DNA from: Roseiarcus sp963832305
GTDB taxonomy: Bacteria; Pseudomonadota; Alphaproteobacteria; Rhizobiales; Beijerinckiaceae
NCBI GenBank assembly: GCA_963832305.1
Contig: CAWHTU010000021.1
Location: 1 to 64,000 of the forward strand
Direction of reading: 5' to 3'
Length of the DNA stretch: 64,000 nucleotides
Shown here: in pieces, positions 1 to 8,376 of the stretch
Position numbering within the stretch: position 1 is the first letter of the stretch
How the letters are laid out: each line of letters opens with the position of its first letter
Made by a program: the position numbers and the translations under genes
The notes under the pieces: generated by a model
What the model saw: only the letters and a program-made list of their open reading frames with translations
What the model was told of the DNA's origin: nothing
Database searches by the model: none

Positions 1-19
1 GCTGACTTTGATTGCCCGG

Positions 20-46
20 CCCCTTCCCCCGCCGGTGGGGAAGGGG
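20..46. other. Hairpin upstream of urtB (proximal to left edge)
   Basis: A perfect 10-bp inverted repeat, CCCCTTCCCC at 20-29 and GGGGAAGGGG at 37-46, encloses a 7-nt loop. It is the first of two strong hairpins in the 199 bases before urtB. No T-tract follows, so a classical intrinsic terminator is not evident. A transcript-stabilising or attenuating role between urtA (presumed off-window) and urtB is inference. Confidence 0.6.
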
Positions 47-85
47 AGGGCCCGTTATCGCTTTCACTGCGGCACGCCGGGACGT

Positions 86-126
86 GAAAGCGCGTCGAGA
101 GAGGGGCTTTCTCTCGACGCGCTTTC
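86..126. other. Long perfect hairpin upstream of urtB
   Basis: A perfect 17-bp inverted repeat with arms at 86-102 and 110-126 and a 7-nt loop (GGGGCTT). The left arm begins GAAAGCGCGTCG and the right arm ends CGACGCGCTTTC. This is too long to be chance. It lies 74 bases before the urtB start. Intercistronic hairpins after binding-protein genes often stabilise the upstream mRNA and lower expression of permease genes. That function here is inferred, because urtA is not in view. Confidence 0.7.
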
Positions 127-199
127 CGTGTTCGGGGCAGCCGGAACGCCGCCGCGCGAGGGTCGGGGCGGTTCGAGATCCTGAACTGAAGGATGGACT

Positions 200-1834
200 A
201 TGCCGCGCTCGAGCGCCGTTCGGTGCGCACGTCATATCGGTTCAGTGCGTGTTCTCCGCGCCCTTGGCGTCGCCTGCGCGCTCCTCTGGGCGGGCGCTGT
301 CCGCGCCGACGCGGTCGATGACACGCTTGCGAAGTTTCTCGACGATAAATTTCCCCAAACCGCGGCCGCGATCGGCGAGTTGGCGGCCGAGGCGCCGCCG
401 CAGGCCGCGGCCATTCTGGAGGCGCTCGGGGACAATCGCCTGCTGATCGACCCCGCCGATCATCTCGTCGCCTACAAGACCACGGCCGGGGCAATCCTCA
501 ACGCCAAGACCGGCGCGCCGGTGGAAGGCGTCGACGCTTCCGCCTTCAAGAAGGTTCGCGTCAACAACGCGCTGAGAAGCACGATCGAAGGCGCGATGGG
601 GTCGCTGACCCTCGCCAATGCCGACCCCGAAAAACGGCTCGCTGCGGCCGAGGACGTGTTCAGAACCCACAATGCAAAGGCGCTGTCCGCGCTTCAGGCG
701 CAGCTGGCCAAGGAAAGCGATCCTCGCGTCGCCGCCGCCTTGAGGCTCGCCGAGGCGGCGATCTTCGCCACCAGCAATTCCGCTTCTACGCAGGACCGTC
801 TCTCGGCGATCGCGACGCTGAAGGAGCGCGGCGACCAGGATGCGCAAAGCCTCATTGACGGGATCGCGCAGAGGGCCACCGACCCGGCGGTGAAGAGCGC
901 CGCCGCATCGGCGCTCAGCGCGATCCACACCCGCCTCGCTTTGTGGGGCGTAGCGCAGAACCTCTGGTACGGGATTTCGGCGTCCTCGGTCCTGCTTCTG
1001 GCGGCGATCGGCCTTGCAATCACCTTCGGCGTCATGGGCGTCATCAACATGGCGCATGGCGAAATGGTGATGCTCGGCGCCTATTCGACTTACGTCGTGC
1101 AGACGCTTCTGCCGCCCTCGTTGCAGAACTGGTCGCTGGCTTTCGCCATTCCCCTCGCCTTTGTCGTCGCGGGCGCGTTCGGCATCGCGATCGAGCGTCT
1201 CGTGATCCGCTTTCTCTATACCCGCCCGCTCGAGACGCTGCTCGCGACCTGGGGCGTGTCGCTCATCCTCCAGCAATTGGTCCGCAGCCTGTTTGGCGCC
1301 AACAATCGCCTGGTCAGCAACCCGCCGTTCATGTCGGGCGCATTCGAGATCGGCGGGTTATCGATCACCACCAACCGGCTTTGGATCATCGTGCTCTCGG
1401 CGCTCGTCTTCATCGGGCTGCAGCTCGTCCTGCGGGCGACACCCTTCGGTCTTCAGATGCGCGCGGTGACGCAGAACCGCCGCATGGCGGCGTCGATGGG
1501 CATTTCGACCGCACGGATAGACATGCTGGCGTTCGGGCTGGGGTCGGGGGTCGCGGGGATCGCGGGGGTGGCGCTGTCCCAGATCGACAACGTCTCGCCG
1601 AACCTCGGCCAGGGCTACATCATCGACAGTTTCATGGTCGTTGTGTTCGGCGGGGTCGGCAATTTGTGGGGCACGGCGTTCGGCGCGCTCCTGATCGGGC
1701 TCGCCAACAAGCTGCTCGAGCCGCTTATCGGCGCGGTCCAGGGCCAGATCGTGCTCCTGATCTTCATTATCCTGTTTATCCAGAGACGACCGAGAGGGCT
1801 GTTCGCGCTCCGCGGGCGGGCGGTGGAGGCATGA
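200..1834 (+). CDS. urtB: Urea ABC transporter permease UrtB
   Basis: Inner-membrane permease of the high-affinity urea (and short-chain amide) ABC importer, 544 residues. A signal-peptide-like N-terminus (hydrophobic core at residues 19-33, ending AVRADA) is followed by a long Ala-rich extracytoplasmic region to about residue 245, then a LivH-type membrane domain starting GVAQNLWYGIS with the GVINMAHGEM motif. The long N-terminal extension before the LivH domain distinguishes UrtB from plain branched-chain amino acid permeases. The ATG at 200 has AAGGA just upstream. Its stop overlaps the urtC start (ATGA at 1831), so it heads a tightly coupled urtBCDE operon. urtA is expected to the left but is not visible. 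Confidence 0.93.
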   Translation: MPRSSAVRCARHIGSVRVLRALGVACALLWAGAVRADAVDDTLAKFLDDKFPQTAAAIGELAAEAPPQAAAILEALGDNRLLIDPADHLVAYKTTAGAILNAKTGAPVEGVDASAFKKVRVNNALRSTIEGAMGSLTLANADPEKRLAAAEDVFRTHNAKALSALQAQLAKESDPRVAAALRLAEAAIFATSNSASTQDRLSAIATLKERGDQDAQSLIDGIAQRATDPAVKSAAASALSAIHTRLALWGVAQNLWYGISASSVLLLAAIGLAITFGVMGVINMAHGEMVMLGAYSTYVVQTLLPPSLQNWSLAFAIPLAFVVAGAFGIAIERLVIRFLYTRPLETLLATWGVSLILQQLVRSLFGANNRLVSNPPFMSGAFEIGGLSITTNRLWIIVLSALVFIGLQLVLRATPFGLQMRAVTQNRRMAASMGISTARIDMLAFGLGSGVAGIAGVALSQIDNVSPNLGQGYIIDSFMVVVFGGVGNLWGTAFGALLIGLANKLLEPLIGAVQGQIVLLIFIILFIQRRPRGLFALRGRAVEA

Positions 1835-2955
1835 GCGCGCGGCTCGACCAACTCGGGATGGTCTTTGTCGCGATCCTCGTCGTCGCGGCGATCCTCGTGC
1901 CGTTGCTGTCGCTGGCGGTATCGCCCGTCTCGGCCTTCTACTTGCCGCCCTATCTGGTGCAGCTGCTCGGCAAATATCTCTGCTACGCGATCCTCGCCGT
2001 CGCGCTTGATCTCGTCTGGGGGTATTGCGGCATCCTGTCGCTCGGCCACGGCGCGTTCTTCGCCCTTGGCGGCTATGCGATGGGCATGTACCTGATGCGG
2101 CAGATCGGGACCCGCGGCGTCTACGCCAATCCGATCTTGCCCGATTTCATGGTGTTCCTGAACTGGAAGGAGCTGCCGGTCGCATGGTGGGGGTTCAACT
2201 GGTTCCCCTACGCGATGTTGATGGTCGTGCTCGCGCCCGGGCTGCTGGCGCTCGCCTTCGGCTGGTTCGCCTTCCGCTCGCGCGTCACCGGCGTCTATCT
2301 CTCGATCATCACCCAGGCGATGACCTTCGCCCTGTTCAAGGAATTCTTCCGCAACGATTTCGGCTTCGGCGGCAACAACGGCCTGACCGACTTCAAGGAC
2401 CTGCTCGGCTTCTCGCTCCAGTCGGCGTCGACCAAAGCCGCGCTGTTCGCCGCCAGCGCCATCGCGCTCATCCTCGCCTACGTCGTTTCGCGGGCGATCA
2501 CGTCCTCGAAATACGGCAAGGCGCTGGTGGCGGTGCGCGACGCCGAGAGCCGCATGCGCTTTCTCGGTTATCGAGTCGAGAACTACAAGCTGTTCGCGTT
2601 CGTCGTCTCGGCGATCATCGCGGGCGTTGCCGGGGCGCTCTACGTGCCGCAGGTCGGCATCATCAACCCGAGCGAATTTGCGCCCGCAAACTCGATCGAG
2701 GCAGCGATCTGGGTTGCGGTCGGCGGCCGCGGAACGCTGATCGGCGCGGCGATCGGCGCGATCGCGGTCAACTTCGCCAAGACGTATTTCACCGGCGCAT
2801 TCCCCGAATACTGGCTTTACGGGCTCGGCCTCTTGTTTGTGCTCGGCACCCTGTTCCTGCCCCGGGGCCTGCTTGGTCTTGTCCTGCGAAGCAGCGAGCC
2901 GAAGCCGCGCGAGGTCATTTCGGTCGACGCTGTCGAAGAAGGGGCCGAGCCGTGA
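1831..2955 (+). CDS. urtC: Urea ABC transporter permease UrtC
   Basis: Second inner-membrane permease of the urea importer, LivM-type, 374 residues. It has about nine hydrophobic segments. The conserved LivM-like stretches include GYCGILSLGHGAFFALGGYAMG and, nearer the C-terminus, the GGRGTLIGAAIGA region that contacts the ATPase. The start is the ATG at 1831, which overlaps the urtB stop codon. An in-frame open stretch runs far upstream to 943, but it is only a shadow inside urtB. The stop at 2953-2955 overlaps the GTG start of urtD. Forms a heterodimeric channel with UrtB. Confidence 0.94.
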   Translation: MSARLDQLGMVFVAILVVAAILVPLLSLAVSPVSAFYLPPYLVQLLGKYLCYAILAVALDLVWGYCGILSLGHGAFFALGGYAMGMYLMRQIGTRGVYANPILPDFMVFLNWKELPVAWWGFNWFPYAMLMVVLAPGLLALAFGWFAFRSRVTGVYLSIITQAMTFALFKEFFRNDFGFGGNNGLTDFKDLLGFSLQSASTKAALFAASAIALILAYVVSRAITSSKYGKALVAVRDAESRMRFLGYRVENYKLFAFVVSAIIAGVAGALYVPQVGIINPSEFAPANSIEAAIWVAVGGRGTLIGAAIGAIAVNFAKTYFTGAFPEYWLYGLGLLFVLGTLFLPRGLLGLVLRSSEPKPREVISVDAVEEGAEP

Positions 2956-3722
2956 CGCTAGCGGAGACGAGCAATCCGGCGCTCACCCAGACGCTGCTCT
3001 ATCTCGACGGCGTGAGCGTGTCGTTCGACGGCTATAAGGCGCTGCGCAGCCTGTCGCTGATGCTCTTGCCCGGCGAGATGCGCGCGATCATCGGCCCCAA
3101 CGGCGCCGGCAAGACGACGATGATGGACGTCATCACCGGCAAGACCCGCCCCGACGAAGGCGAGGTGATGTTCGACGGCCGGCACGATCTGACCAAACTC
3201 GACGAAGCCGAGATCGCGACGCTCGGGGTCGGGCGCAAGTTTCAGAAGCCGACCGTGTTCGAATATCACACGGTCGAGGATAATCTCCTGCTGGCGACCA
3301 AGGCGCCGCGCAGCGTCCGCGCGACCCTGTTCGGGCGGGAAGACGCGAAGACGCTCAAGACGATCAACGCCATTCTCGCCACCACCCGGCTCACCGACCA
3401 TCGGGCTCGGGTCGCCGGATCGCTGTCGCACGGGCAGAAGCAATGGCTCGAGATCGGCATGCTGCTCGCGCAGGATCCGAAGCTCCTCCTGGTCGACGAG
3501 CCGGTCGCCGGCATGACCGACAGCGAGACCGCGGCGACCGCCGATCTGTTGCGCGAAATCGCACGCGATCATTCGGTGATCGTGGTCGAGCACGATATGC
3601 ATTTCGTCCGCGAGCTCGGGGTCAAGGTGACGTGCCTGCACGAAGGCTCGGTGCTCGCCGAGGGCACGCTCGATCAGGTCAGCGACGACCCGCGGGTCGT
3701 CGAAGTCTATCTGGGGCGGTGA
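2952..3722 (+). CDS. urtD: Urea ABC transporter ATP-binding protein UrtD
   Basis: LivG-type cytoplasmic ATPase of the urea importer, 256 residues. Walker A is GPNGAGKTT at residues 48-56, the signature is LSHGQKQWLEIG (an H replaces the second G of LSGGQ, common in UrtD), and Walker B is LLLVDEP with the switch histidine in VVVEHDMHF. The GTG start at 2952 overlaps the urtC stop (GTGA), which marks translational coupling; the open frame reaching further upstream is inside urtC. Followed 4 bases later by urtE. Confidence 0.93.
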   Translation: MTLAETSNPALTQTLLYLDGVSVSFDGYKALRSLSLMLLPGEMRAIIGPNGAGKTTMMDVITGKTRPDEGEVMFDGRHDLTKLDEAEIATLGVGRKFQKPTVFEYHTVEDNLLLATKAPRSVRATLFGREDAKTLKTINAILATTRLTDHRARVAGSLSHGQKQWLEIGMLLAQDPKLLLVDEPVAGMTDSETAATADLLREIARDHSVIVVEHDMHFVRELGVKVTCLHEGSVLAEGTLDQVSDDPRVVEVYLGR

Positions 3723-3726
3723 GTCC

Positions 3727-4422
3727 ATGCTGAACGTCGATCGCATCGATCTCTTCTATGGCGCGGCGCAGGCGCTGCGCTCGGTGTCGCTCAAGGCCGA
3801 AGTCGGACGTATCCTTTGCGTGCTTGGCCGCAACGGCGTCGGCAAGTCGTCGCTGTTGCGCGCCATCGTCGGTCAGCACGGCGTCGCCTCGGGCTCGATC
3901 CAGTGGAACGGCAAGGAGATGAGCGCGCTCTCGCCCCATCAGCGGGCGCGCGCCGGTTTCGGCTATGTTCCGCAGGGGCGCGAGATTTTCCCGCTTCTTT
4001 CGGTCAAGGAGAACCTGCAGACCGGCTTTGCGACCTTGCCGCGCGCCGAGCGCGCCATCGACGACGAGATCTTCAGCCTGTTCCCTGTTCTCAACGACAT
4101 GCTGGGGCGGCGCGGCGGCGACCTGTCGGGCGGGCAACAGCAGCAGCTCGCGATCGGGCGCGCGCTGGTGACGCGGCCGAAGCTGCTGATTCTGGATGAG
4201 CCGACGGAAGGCATCCAGCCCTCGATCATCAAGGACATCGGCCGCGCGCTGGTGCATCTCAGGCGCAAGGGCGAGATGGCGATCCTGGTGGTGGAGCAAT
4301 ATTTCGAATGGGCGCGCGACATCGCCGACGACTACGCGGTCATGGACCGCGGCGCGGTCGTTCTGTCGGGCACGCGCGAGTCGATGAACGAGGAACAGGT
4401 GCGGGGCCGGATGACGGTGTGA
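3727..4422 (+). CDS. urtE: Urea ABC transporter ATP-binding protein UrtE
   Basis: LivF-type cytoplasmic ATPase, 231 residues, partner of UrtD in powering urea import. Walker A is GRNGVGKSS at residues 34-42, the signature LSGGQQQQLAIGRAL and Walker B LLILDEPTEGIQPS are intact, and the Q-loop lies in FGYVPQGREIFP. Starts 4 bases after urtD and is the last gene of the operon. A convergent toxin-antitoxin pair begins 40 bases downstream with no clear terminator between. Confidence 0.94.
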   Translation: MLNVDRIDLFYGAAQALRSVSLKAEVGRILCVLGRNGVGKSSLLRAIVGQHGVASGSIQWNGKEMSALSPHQRARAGFGYVPQGREIFPLLSVKENLQTGFATLPRAERAIDDEIFSLFPVLNDMLGRRGGDLSGGQQQQLAIGRALVTRPKLLILDEPTEGIQPSIIKDIGRALVHLRRKGEMAILVVEQYFEWARDIADDYAVMDRGAVVLSGTRESMNEEQVRGRMTV

Positions 4423-4462
4423 AGCGGGGCGCCGCTGACGGAACCGTGCGGACTGCAGGGGA

Positions 4463-4750
4463 CTATCGTTCAAACAATGGCCGCCGAGACGTATGCCGGA
4501 TCGCGAGCACTTCAATTGCGACCGTCCCCGTCCAATAAAAAAGCCGATAGGGAAAACCGAGGACCGCCGCCACTCGAACACCGGGCCTTTGTTCGACCTC
4601 GGGCGCGCCGAGCGGAAACTCTGCGATACGCCGCTCCGCCGCCGCCAATTGCGTTTCGAAGCGCGCGCGCAGCGCCGGCCAATGATGCCTCTGGTAATTC
4701 TCTATCGATTCAAGGTCGGCAAGCGCAGCCGCTGTCCATCGGACAATCAT
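4463..4750 (-). CDS. Type II toxin, RelE/ParE family
   Basis: A 95-residue basic protein with the ParE/RelE fold signature: an N-terminal TAAALADLESIENY helix, a central RRIAEFPLGAPEV segment, a VLGFPYRLFYW strand and a C-terminal VLAIRHTSRRP strand. Family members inhibit DNA gyrase (ParE) or cleave ribosome-bound mRNA (RelE); which applies here cannot be told from sequence. The start at 4750 overlaps the last 4 bases of the antitoxin gene, the usual translationally coupled antitoxin-toxin arrangement. Confidence 0.85.
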   Translation of the reverse strand: MIVRWTAAALADLESIENYQRHHWPALRARFETQLAAAERRIAEFPLGAPEVEQRPGVRVAAVLGFPYRLFYWTGTVAIEVLAIRHTSRRPLFER

Positions 4751-4977
4751 TCGCCGCGGAATTTCGCGCGAACCTTTGCCACCGCTTCTGCCGTCGAGAA
4801 ACGACCCGCGCGGACATCATCGAGCCCTCGATCAATCGCGGCCAGCTCCGCCGCGGACGCCTGATAAACGCCCGAGCGCTCAGCCTCAATGCTTCGGGCT
4901 GCTTCAAGCAAAGCTTCCTGGTCGTCGGCAGGCCACTCATCGATGCGCCGAAGCATGTCTTTCAAAGCGCTGTTCAT
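4747..4977 (-). CDS. Antitoxin of the ParE/RelE-type module
   Basis: A 76-residue acidic protein, first gene of the pair, overlapping the toxin by 4 bases. It reads as helical with a WPADDQEALLEAARSIEAE segment and a conserved-looking AELAAIDRGLDDVRAGRF stretch typical of small alphaproteobacterial antitoxins paired with ParE-like toxins. It should neutralise the toxin and autorepress the operon. The 135 bases upstream hold the presumed promoter; no palindrome was evident there. Confidence 0.8.
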   Translation of the reverse strand: MNSALKDMLRRIDEWPADDQEALLEAARSIEAERSGVYQASAAELAAIDRGLDDVRAGRFSTAEAVAKVRAKFRGE

Positions 4978-5112
4978 GCGCGCATGATACCACGGCGAAC
5001 GCGTCGTCTGCCAGATATCGCCCTACTCTCAATCCGCTTGGAATTGAGGCCGAACTGGCCAAGCGCTCCGCCGCATGAGGCCGTTGCCTATCGCTGCCGC
5101 CCCGCTGATTAA

Positions 5113-5859
5113 TCACCCGCCCCGCTCGAACACCTCCGCCTCCGCCCCGACGATCTCCTCGACCGCGCCCTCGGCGGCGAAAGGCTCAAGCGCCTCGCGC
5201 ATGGCGCGCCTCATCGCCGGCGCGTCGTCGCCGAGCCGCTCCGGCGAGGAGCCCGACATCGACAGGATGCGGTCGGCGAGGCGCTCGACGCTGATCGTTA
5301 CCGCCGTCTCGACCCTGATCGTCCGGCGCGGGACGAACGGTCCGCCGGCGAAAAAACGGTCGCGATCAAAGGCCGGTCGCTCGGTCCTCCAGCGGTTGCG
5401 CACCTGCATGAAGGCTTGAAGCCAGGGGTTGCGGCCGTCGTCGACGCTCGAGGCGTGGCAGACGAGAATCCTGCCGCCCGGCCTGACGACGCGATCGAGG
5501 GCCTTTTGCGCCGGCTCCGGGTCAAGCCAGTGGATGGCGCGGCCGATCGTCACGACGTCGAACCCGCCGAGTCCGGCGGCTTTGTCCTCGAAGCGGCCGT
5601 CAACGAATTTGACCGCGACGCCCGCGCGCGACGCCGCCGAGCGGGCGGCTTCGAGCATCGCCGGCTCCGGGTCGACGCCGACGACTTCGCGGCAATCGGG
5701 CGCAAACCCGATCGCGAGCAAGCCCGGCCCCGTCCCGACGTCGATGAGGCGCTGGCTGCGGTCGAGTCCGAGGTCGCGCCCAACAGCAGCGAAGAACGCC
5801 TCGCCATACGGCGCCCGGGCGCTCTCATAATAGGCGACGGTGGAGGCGAAGCGTCCCAT
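5113..5859 (-). CDS. Class I SAM-dependent methyltransferase
   Basis: A 248-residue cytosolic methyltransferase. Motif I is IDVGTGPGLLAIG at residues 39-51, the acidic post-I residue lies in VVGVDPEPAML, and VTIGRAIHWLDPEPAQ and VVRPGGRILV match motifs of the UbiE/Methyltransf_11 type. The AIHWLD signature is common in uncharacterised small-molecule or methylation-stress methyltransferases, so the substrate is not predictable. It stands alone, divergent from the small secreted-protein gene at 6114. Confidence 0.75.
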   Translation of the reverse strand: MGRFASTVAYYESARAPYGEAFFAAVGRDLGLDRSQRLIDVGTGPGLLAIGFAPDCREVVGVDPEPAMLEAARSAASRAGVAVKFVDGRFEDKAAGLGGFDVVTIGRAIHWLDPEPAQKALDRVVRPGGRILVCHASSVDDGRNPWLQAFMQVRNRWRTERPAFDRDRFFAGGPFVPRRTIRVETAVTISVERLADRILSMSGSSPERLGDDAPAMRRAMREALEPFAAEGAVEEIVGAEAEVFERGG

Positions 5860-6113
5860 TTAAGGTCTCACGAACGTCGATCGAGTCGCCGCGCCTGGAG
5901 AAAGGCGCCCGACCGCGGCCTGAGTATGGTGGCTTCGCCCGGACCGTTCGGGCAGGAATACTCAAGTTGTCGTCGGATTTTGAAAAGAATTTCAGGCGTT
6001 AGCCAAGTTTCCCCCGGCGGACCGCCGTCGTTCAATTCCGCGCGATGCATGGAACCGATTGGAGGCCCAGCGATTGGTTTCGCAGGGTTGAGAGAACCCA
6101 TTAGGAGAAAATC

Positions 6114-6434
6114 ATGTACGCACGCACAGCACTTCTCGCCACCGCCGTTTCCCTGGCTTTTGTCGCCACGCCGGCCTTTGCCCAGACCTTCAACGGCTAC
6201 GACAATCAGGATCCGGCGGTCACCCGCAGTTACGCCCCGTTCGAGGGCGGCGCTTATCGCGCCAATAACTACAACAACTACGGCATTCCGGTGATCGGAC
6301 CGGTGGTTGGACCCGTGTTCGGCGTCCTGACCGCGCCGTTCTCGGTTGCGACGGGCGGATGGGCCCAGCCGAATTCGGGCTGCTTCCTCGACCGCGACTT
6401 CAACGGCAGGTATACGGCCACGTGCGGAATGTAA
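6114..6434 (+). CDS. Small secreted hypothetical protein
   Basis: A 106-residue precursor. Residues 1-23 form a clear Sec signal peptide ending TPAFAQ. The mature part is short and rich in Tyr, Asn and Gly (NNYNNYGIPVIGPV) with two Cys near the C-terminus that could form one disulfide. AGGAGAAAATC just before the ATG is a strong ribosome binding site, suggesting good expression. A hairpin follows at 6461. No family recognised; similar short periplasmic proteins are frequent in Hyphomicrobiales. Confidence 0.7.
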   Translation: MYARTALLATAVSLAFVATPAFAQTFNGYDNQDPAVTRSYAPFEGGAYRANNYNNYGIPVIGPVVGPVFGVLTAPFSVATGGWAQPNSGCFLDRDFNGRYTATCGM

Positions 6435-6460
6435 TATCCGCGTCACGTAGGCCTGCGTTT

Positions 6461-6493
6461 GCGAGCCGCTCCCGCGAAAGCGGGGCGGCTCGC
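6461..6493. terminator. GAAA-loop hairpin between convergent genes
   Basis: GCGAGCCGCTCCCGC (6461-6475) pairs with GCGGGGCGGCTCGC (6480-6493) around a GAAA tetraloop, with a single one-base bulge. It sits between the ends of the secreted-protein gene (+) and the SDR gene (-), where a bidirectional terminator is expected. There is no T-tract on either side, so termination is inferred from stem strength and position. Confidence 0.55.
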
Positions 6494-6509
6494 TGGCGTA
6501 TCGTGTCCG

Positions 6510-7256
6510 TTATCGCTGCCCGCCTGAGGCCGAGATGCGCTCGCCGGTCAGCCAGGACGACTGGTCGGAGGCAAGGAACAGCGCGACTCGGGCGATATCG
6601 TCGGGCTGGCCCATCCGGCCCATCGGCATCACCATTCCCATGGCTTTCGCCGTCTCCATGTTGAGCCCCATCGTTTTCGTTCCCTCCGTCTCCGTCGCGC
6701 CCGGCGCGATCGCGTTGACCCGGATCTTCTTCGGCGCGAGTTCGAGCGCGAGCGCCTTGGTGATGGTGTCGACCGCCGCCTTCGAGGCCGAATAGACGAC
6801 CGAGTTCGGCACCGGGTTCACGCTCGCGATCGTGCTCAAATTGATGATGCTGCCGCCGGCGCCGTCGAAGCTCGCGACCGCCTCTTTGCTCGCGAGAAGC
6901 GTGCCGAGCACATTGGCGCCGAACTGCCTCTCGACATCCTCTTCCGTCACCGCCTCGATCGGGGCGAAGGCATAGACGCCCGCGTTGTTGACGAGGATCG
7001 AGGGCGCGCCGAGCTTCGCCCGGGTCTCGGCGAACAGGCGCTTGACGTCGGCGCCTTTCGCCACATTTGCCTGGATCGCGACCGCCTTGCCGCCCTTCTT
7101 GACGATCTCGTCGGCCACCCGTTCGGCGCCGGCCTTGTCCGACGCATAATTGACGGCGACGGCCGCCCCCGCTTCGCCGAAGCGCCGCGCGATCGCCGCG
7201 CCGATGCCCTTGGACGCGCCGGTGACGATCGCCACCTTTCCGCTGAGCTCACCCAT
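6510..7256 (-). CDS. SDR family oxidoreductase
   Basis: A classical short-chain dehydrogenase/reductase, 248 residues. The NAD(P) motif TGASKGIG is at residues 12-19, NNAG is present, and the catalytic Ser (NLSTIASVN), Tyr and Lys (YSASK) are intact. The start chosen at 7256 (MGELSGKVAI) has AGGAG seven bases upstream; in-frame ATGs at 7265 and 7274 fit the ribosome binding site less well. Divergent from a LysR gene 129 bases away, so LysR regulation of this gene is likely. The substrate is unknown. Confidence 0.85.
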   Translation of the reverse strand: MGELSGKVAIVTGASKGIGAAIARRFGEAGAAVAVNYASDKAGAERVADEIVKKGGKAVAIQANVAKGADVKRLFAETRAKLGAPSILVNNAGVYAFAPIEAVTEEDVERQFGANVLGTLLASKEAVASFDGAGGSIINLSTIASVNPVPNSVVYSASKAAVDTITKALALELAPKKIRVNAIAPGATETEGTKTMGLNMETAKAMGMVMPMGRMGQPDDIARVALFLASDQSSWLTGERISASGGQR

Positions 7257-7385
7257 TCTCATGCTCCTCATCACCCCTTCCGGCGGGCCGGGATCGGCGC
7301 CGCGGGGCCTCGATCAGCCACAGGTAGGCCATGCGAATTGCGAAGGGTATTGCGCCGAATTCGATATGATATATTTGATTTGCGT

Positions 7386-8358
7386 ATGAATGATCGTCTT
7401 CAGCAGCTGGCGTTGTTCGTGCGGGTGGTCGAGAGCGGAAGCTTCTCGAAGGTGGCTCGCGAATTCGGCCTGTCCCAGCCTTCGGTATCTCGATCCATCG
7501 CGGCGCTCGAGCGCCGCCTGGCGGTCAAGCTCCTTGTCCGCACCACCCGGCAGGTCTCGGCCACCGATGCGGGCGAGGCATTGCTCGGCCGGGCGCGCGA
7601 CGCCCTGCTTGCGATCGACGACGCGGAAGGCGCGGCGCGCGGCGCCGACCGGCTGAGCGGCGTGCTCCGGGTCGCGTTGCCGCCGGGCTACGGCGCCCGG
7701 CGCATCGTGCCCCTGCTGCCGGCTTTTTTCGCCCGCCATCCGCTGCTCAAGATCGACCTCATGATGTCGGACCGGTACGAGAACCTGATCGCCGAGGGCG
7801 CCGACCTTGCGCTCCGGATTGGCGATCTGCCGGATTCGAGCTTTGTCGCTCGAAAGCTCGAGAGCGCGCGGCGCCTGTTCTTCGCCGCGCCGTCCTATCT
7901 CGCCCGCCGCGGCGAGCCCGGGAGCCTCGCCGACCTTGCCCGTCATGACCTCATCGGCGGCCCGACCGACGCCGGCGACGAGACCTGGGTCGCGCGCCGC
8001 GACGGCCTCGTCGAGCGCCTTCCGGTGAGCCCGCGCGTCCTTTCGCGCTCGGCGTCGGGCATCGTCGCCTGCGCCGTCGCCGGGCTCGGCGTCGCCAGCG
8101 GCTCGAGCTGGATGTGCGCCGACGCGCTCGCTTCCGGCGAGGTCGTCGAAATTCTGGCCGGCTATGCAGCTCGATCCGGTCACCGTCTATGTCGTTTTTC
8201 CCGCTGGCCGCCGCCCGTCGCAGAAGGCGCGCGCCTTCAGCGACTATCTCGAGCAGGCGATGGCGAGGGCCGGGGAAGAGCAAACATCAGGCGCGACGGT
8301 CGGCGGCGCCATGGCCGCGAGCGCTCGAAACTCGCCCCCGCCCGCCAACGATCCGTAG
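7386..8358 (+). pseudogene. LysR family transcriptional regulator, frameshifted
   Basis: The N-terminal helix-turn-helix (LQQLALFVRVVESGSFSKVA, then SQPSVSRSIAALE) and the substrate-binding domain read in one frame from the ATG at 7386 to about 8163 (EILAGY). The expected LysR C-terminus (PVTVYVVFPAGRRPSQKARAF) continues in the +1 frame from about 8164 to the TAG at 8356-8358. Without correction the first frame runs out of the family into low-complexity sequence. This is either a real inactivating indel or a sequence error. It is divergent from the SDR gene it probably controls. Confidence 0.8.
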
Positions 8359-8376
8359 TAAGGGCAGCGCCGGCGC

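Noticed and set aside
242..1276. Long minus-strand open frame inside urtB
   Set aside because: Shadow frame with low-complexity Arg-rich composition; urtB on the other strand has clear motifs.
4463..4977. Toxin-antitoxin pair as a novel system
   Set aside because: Both proteins fit the ordinary ParE/RelE-type module and its usual gene order.
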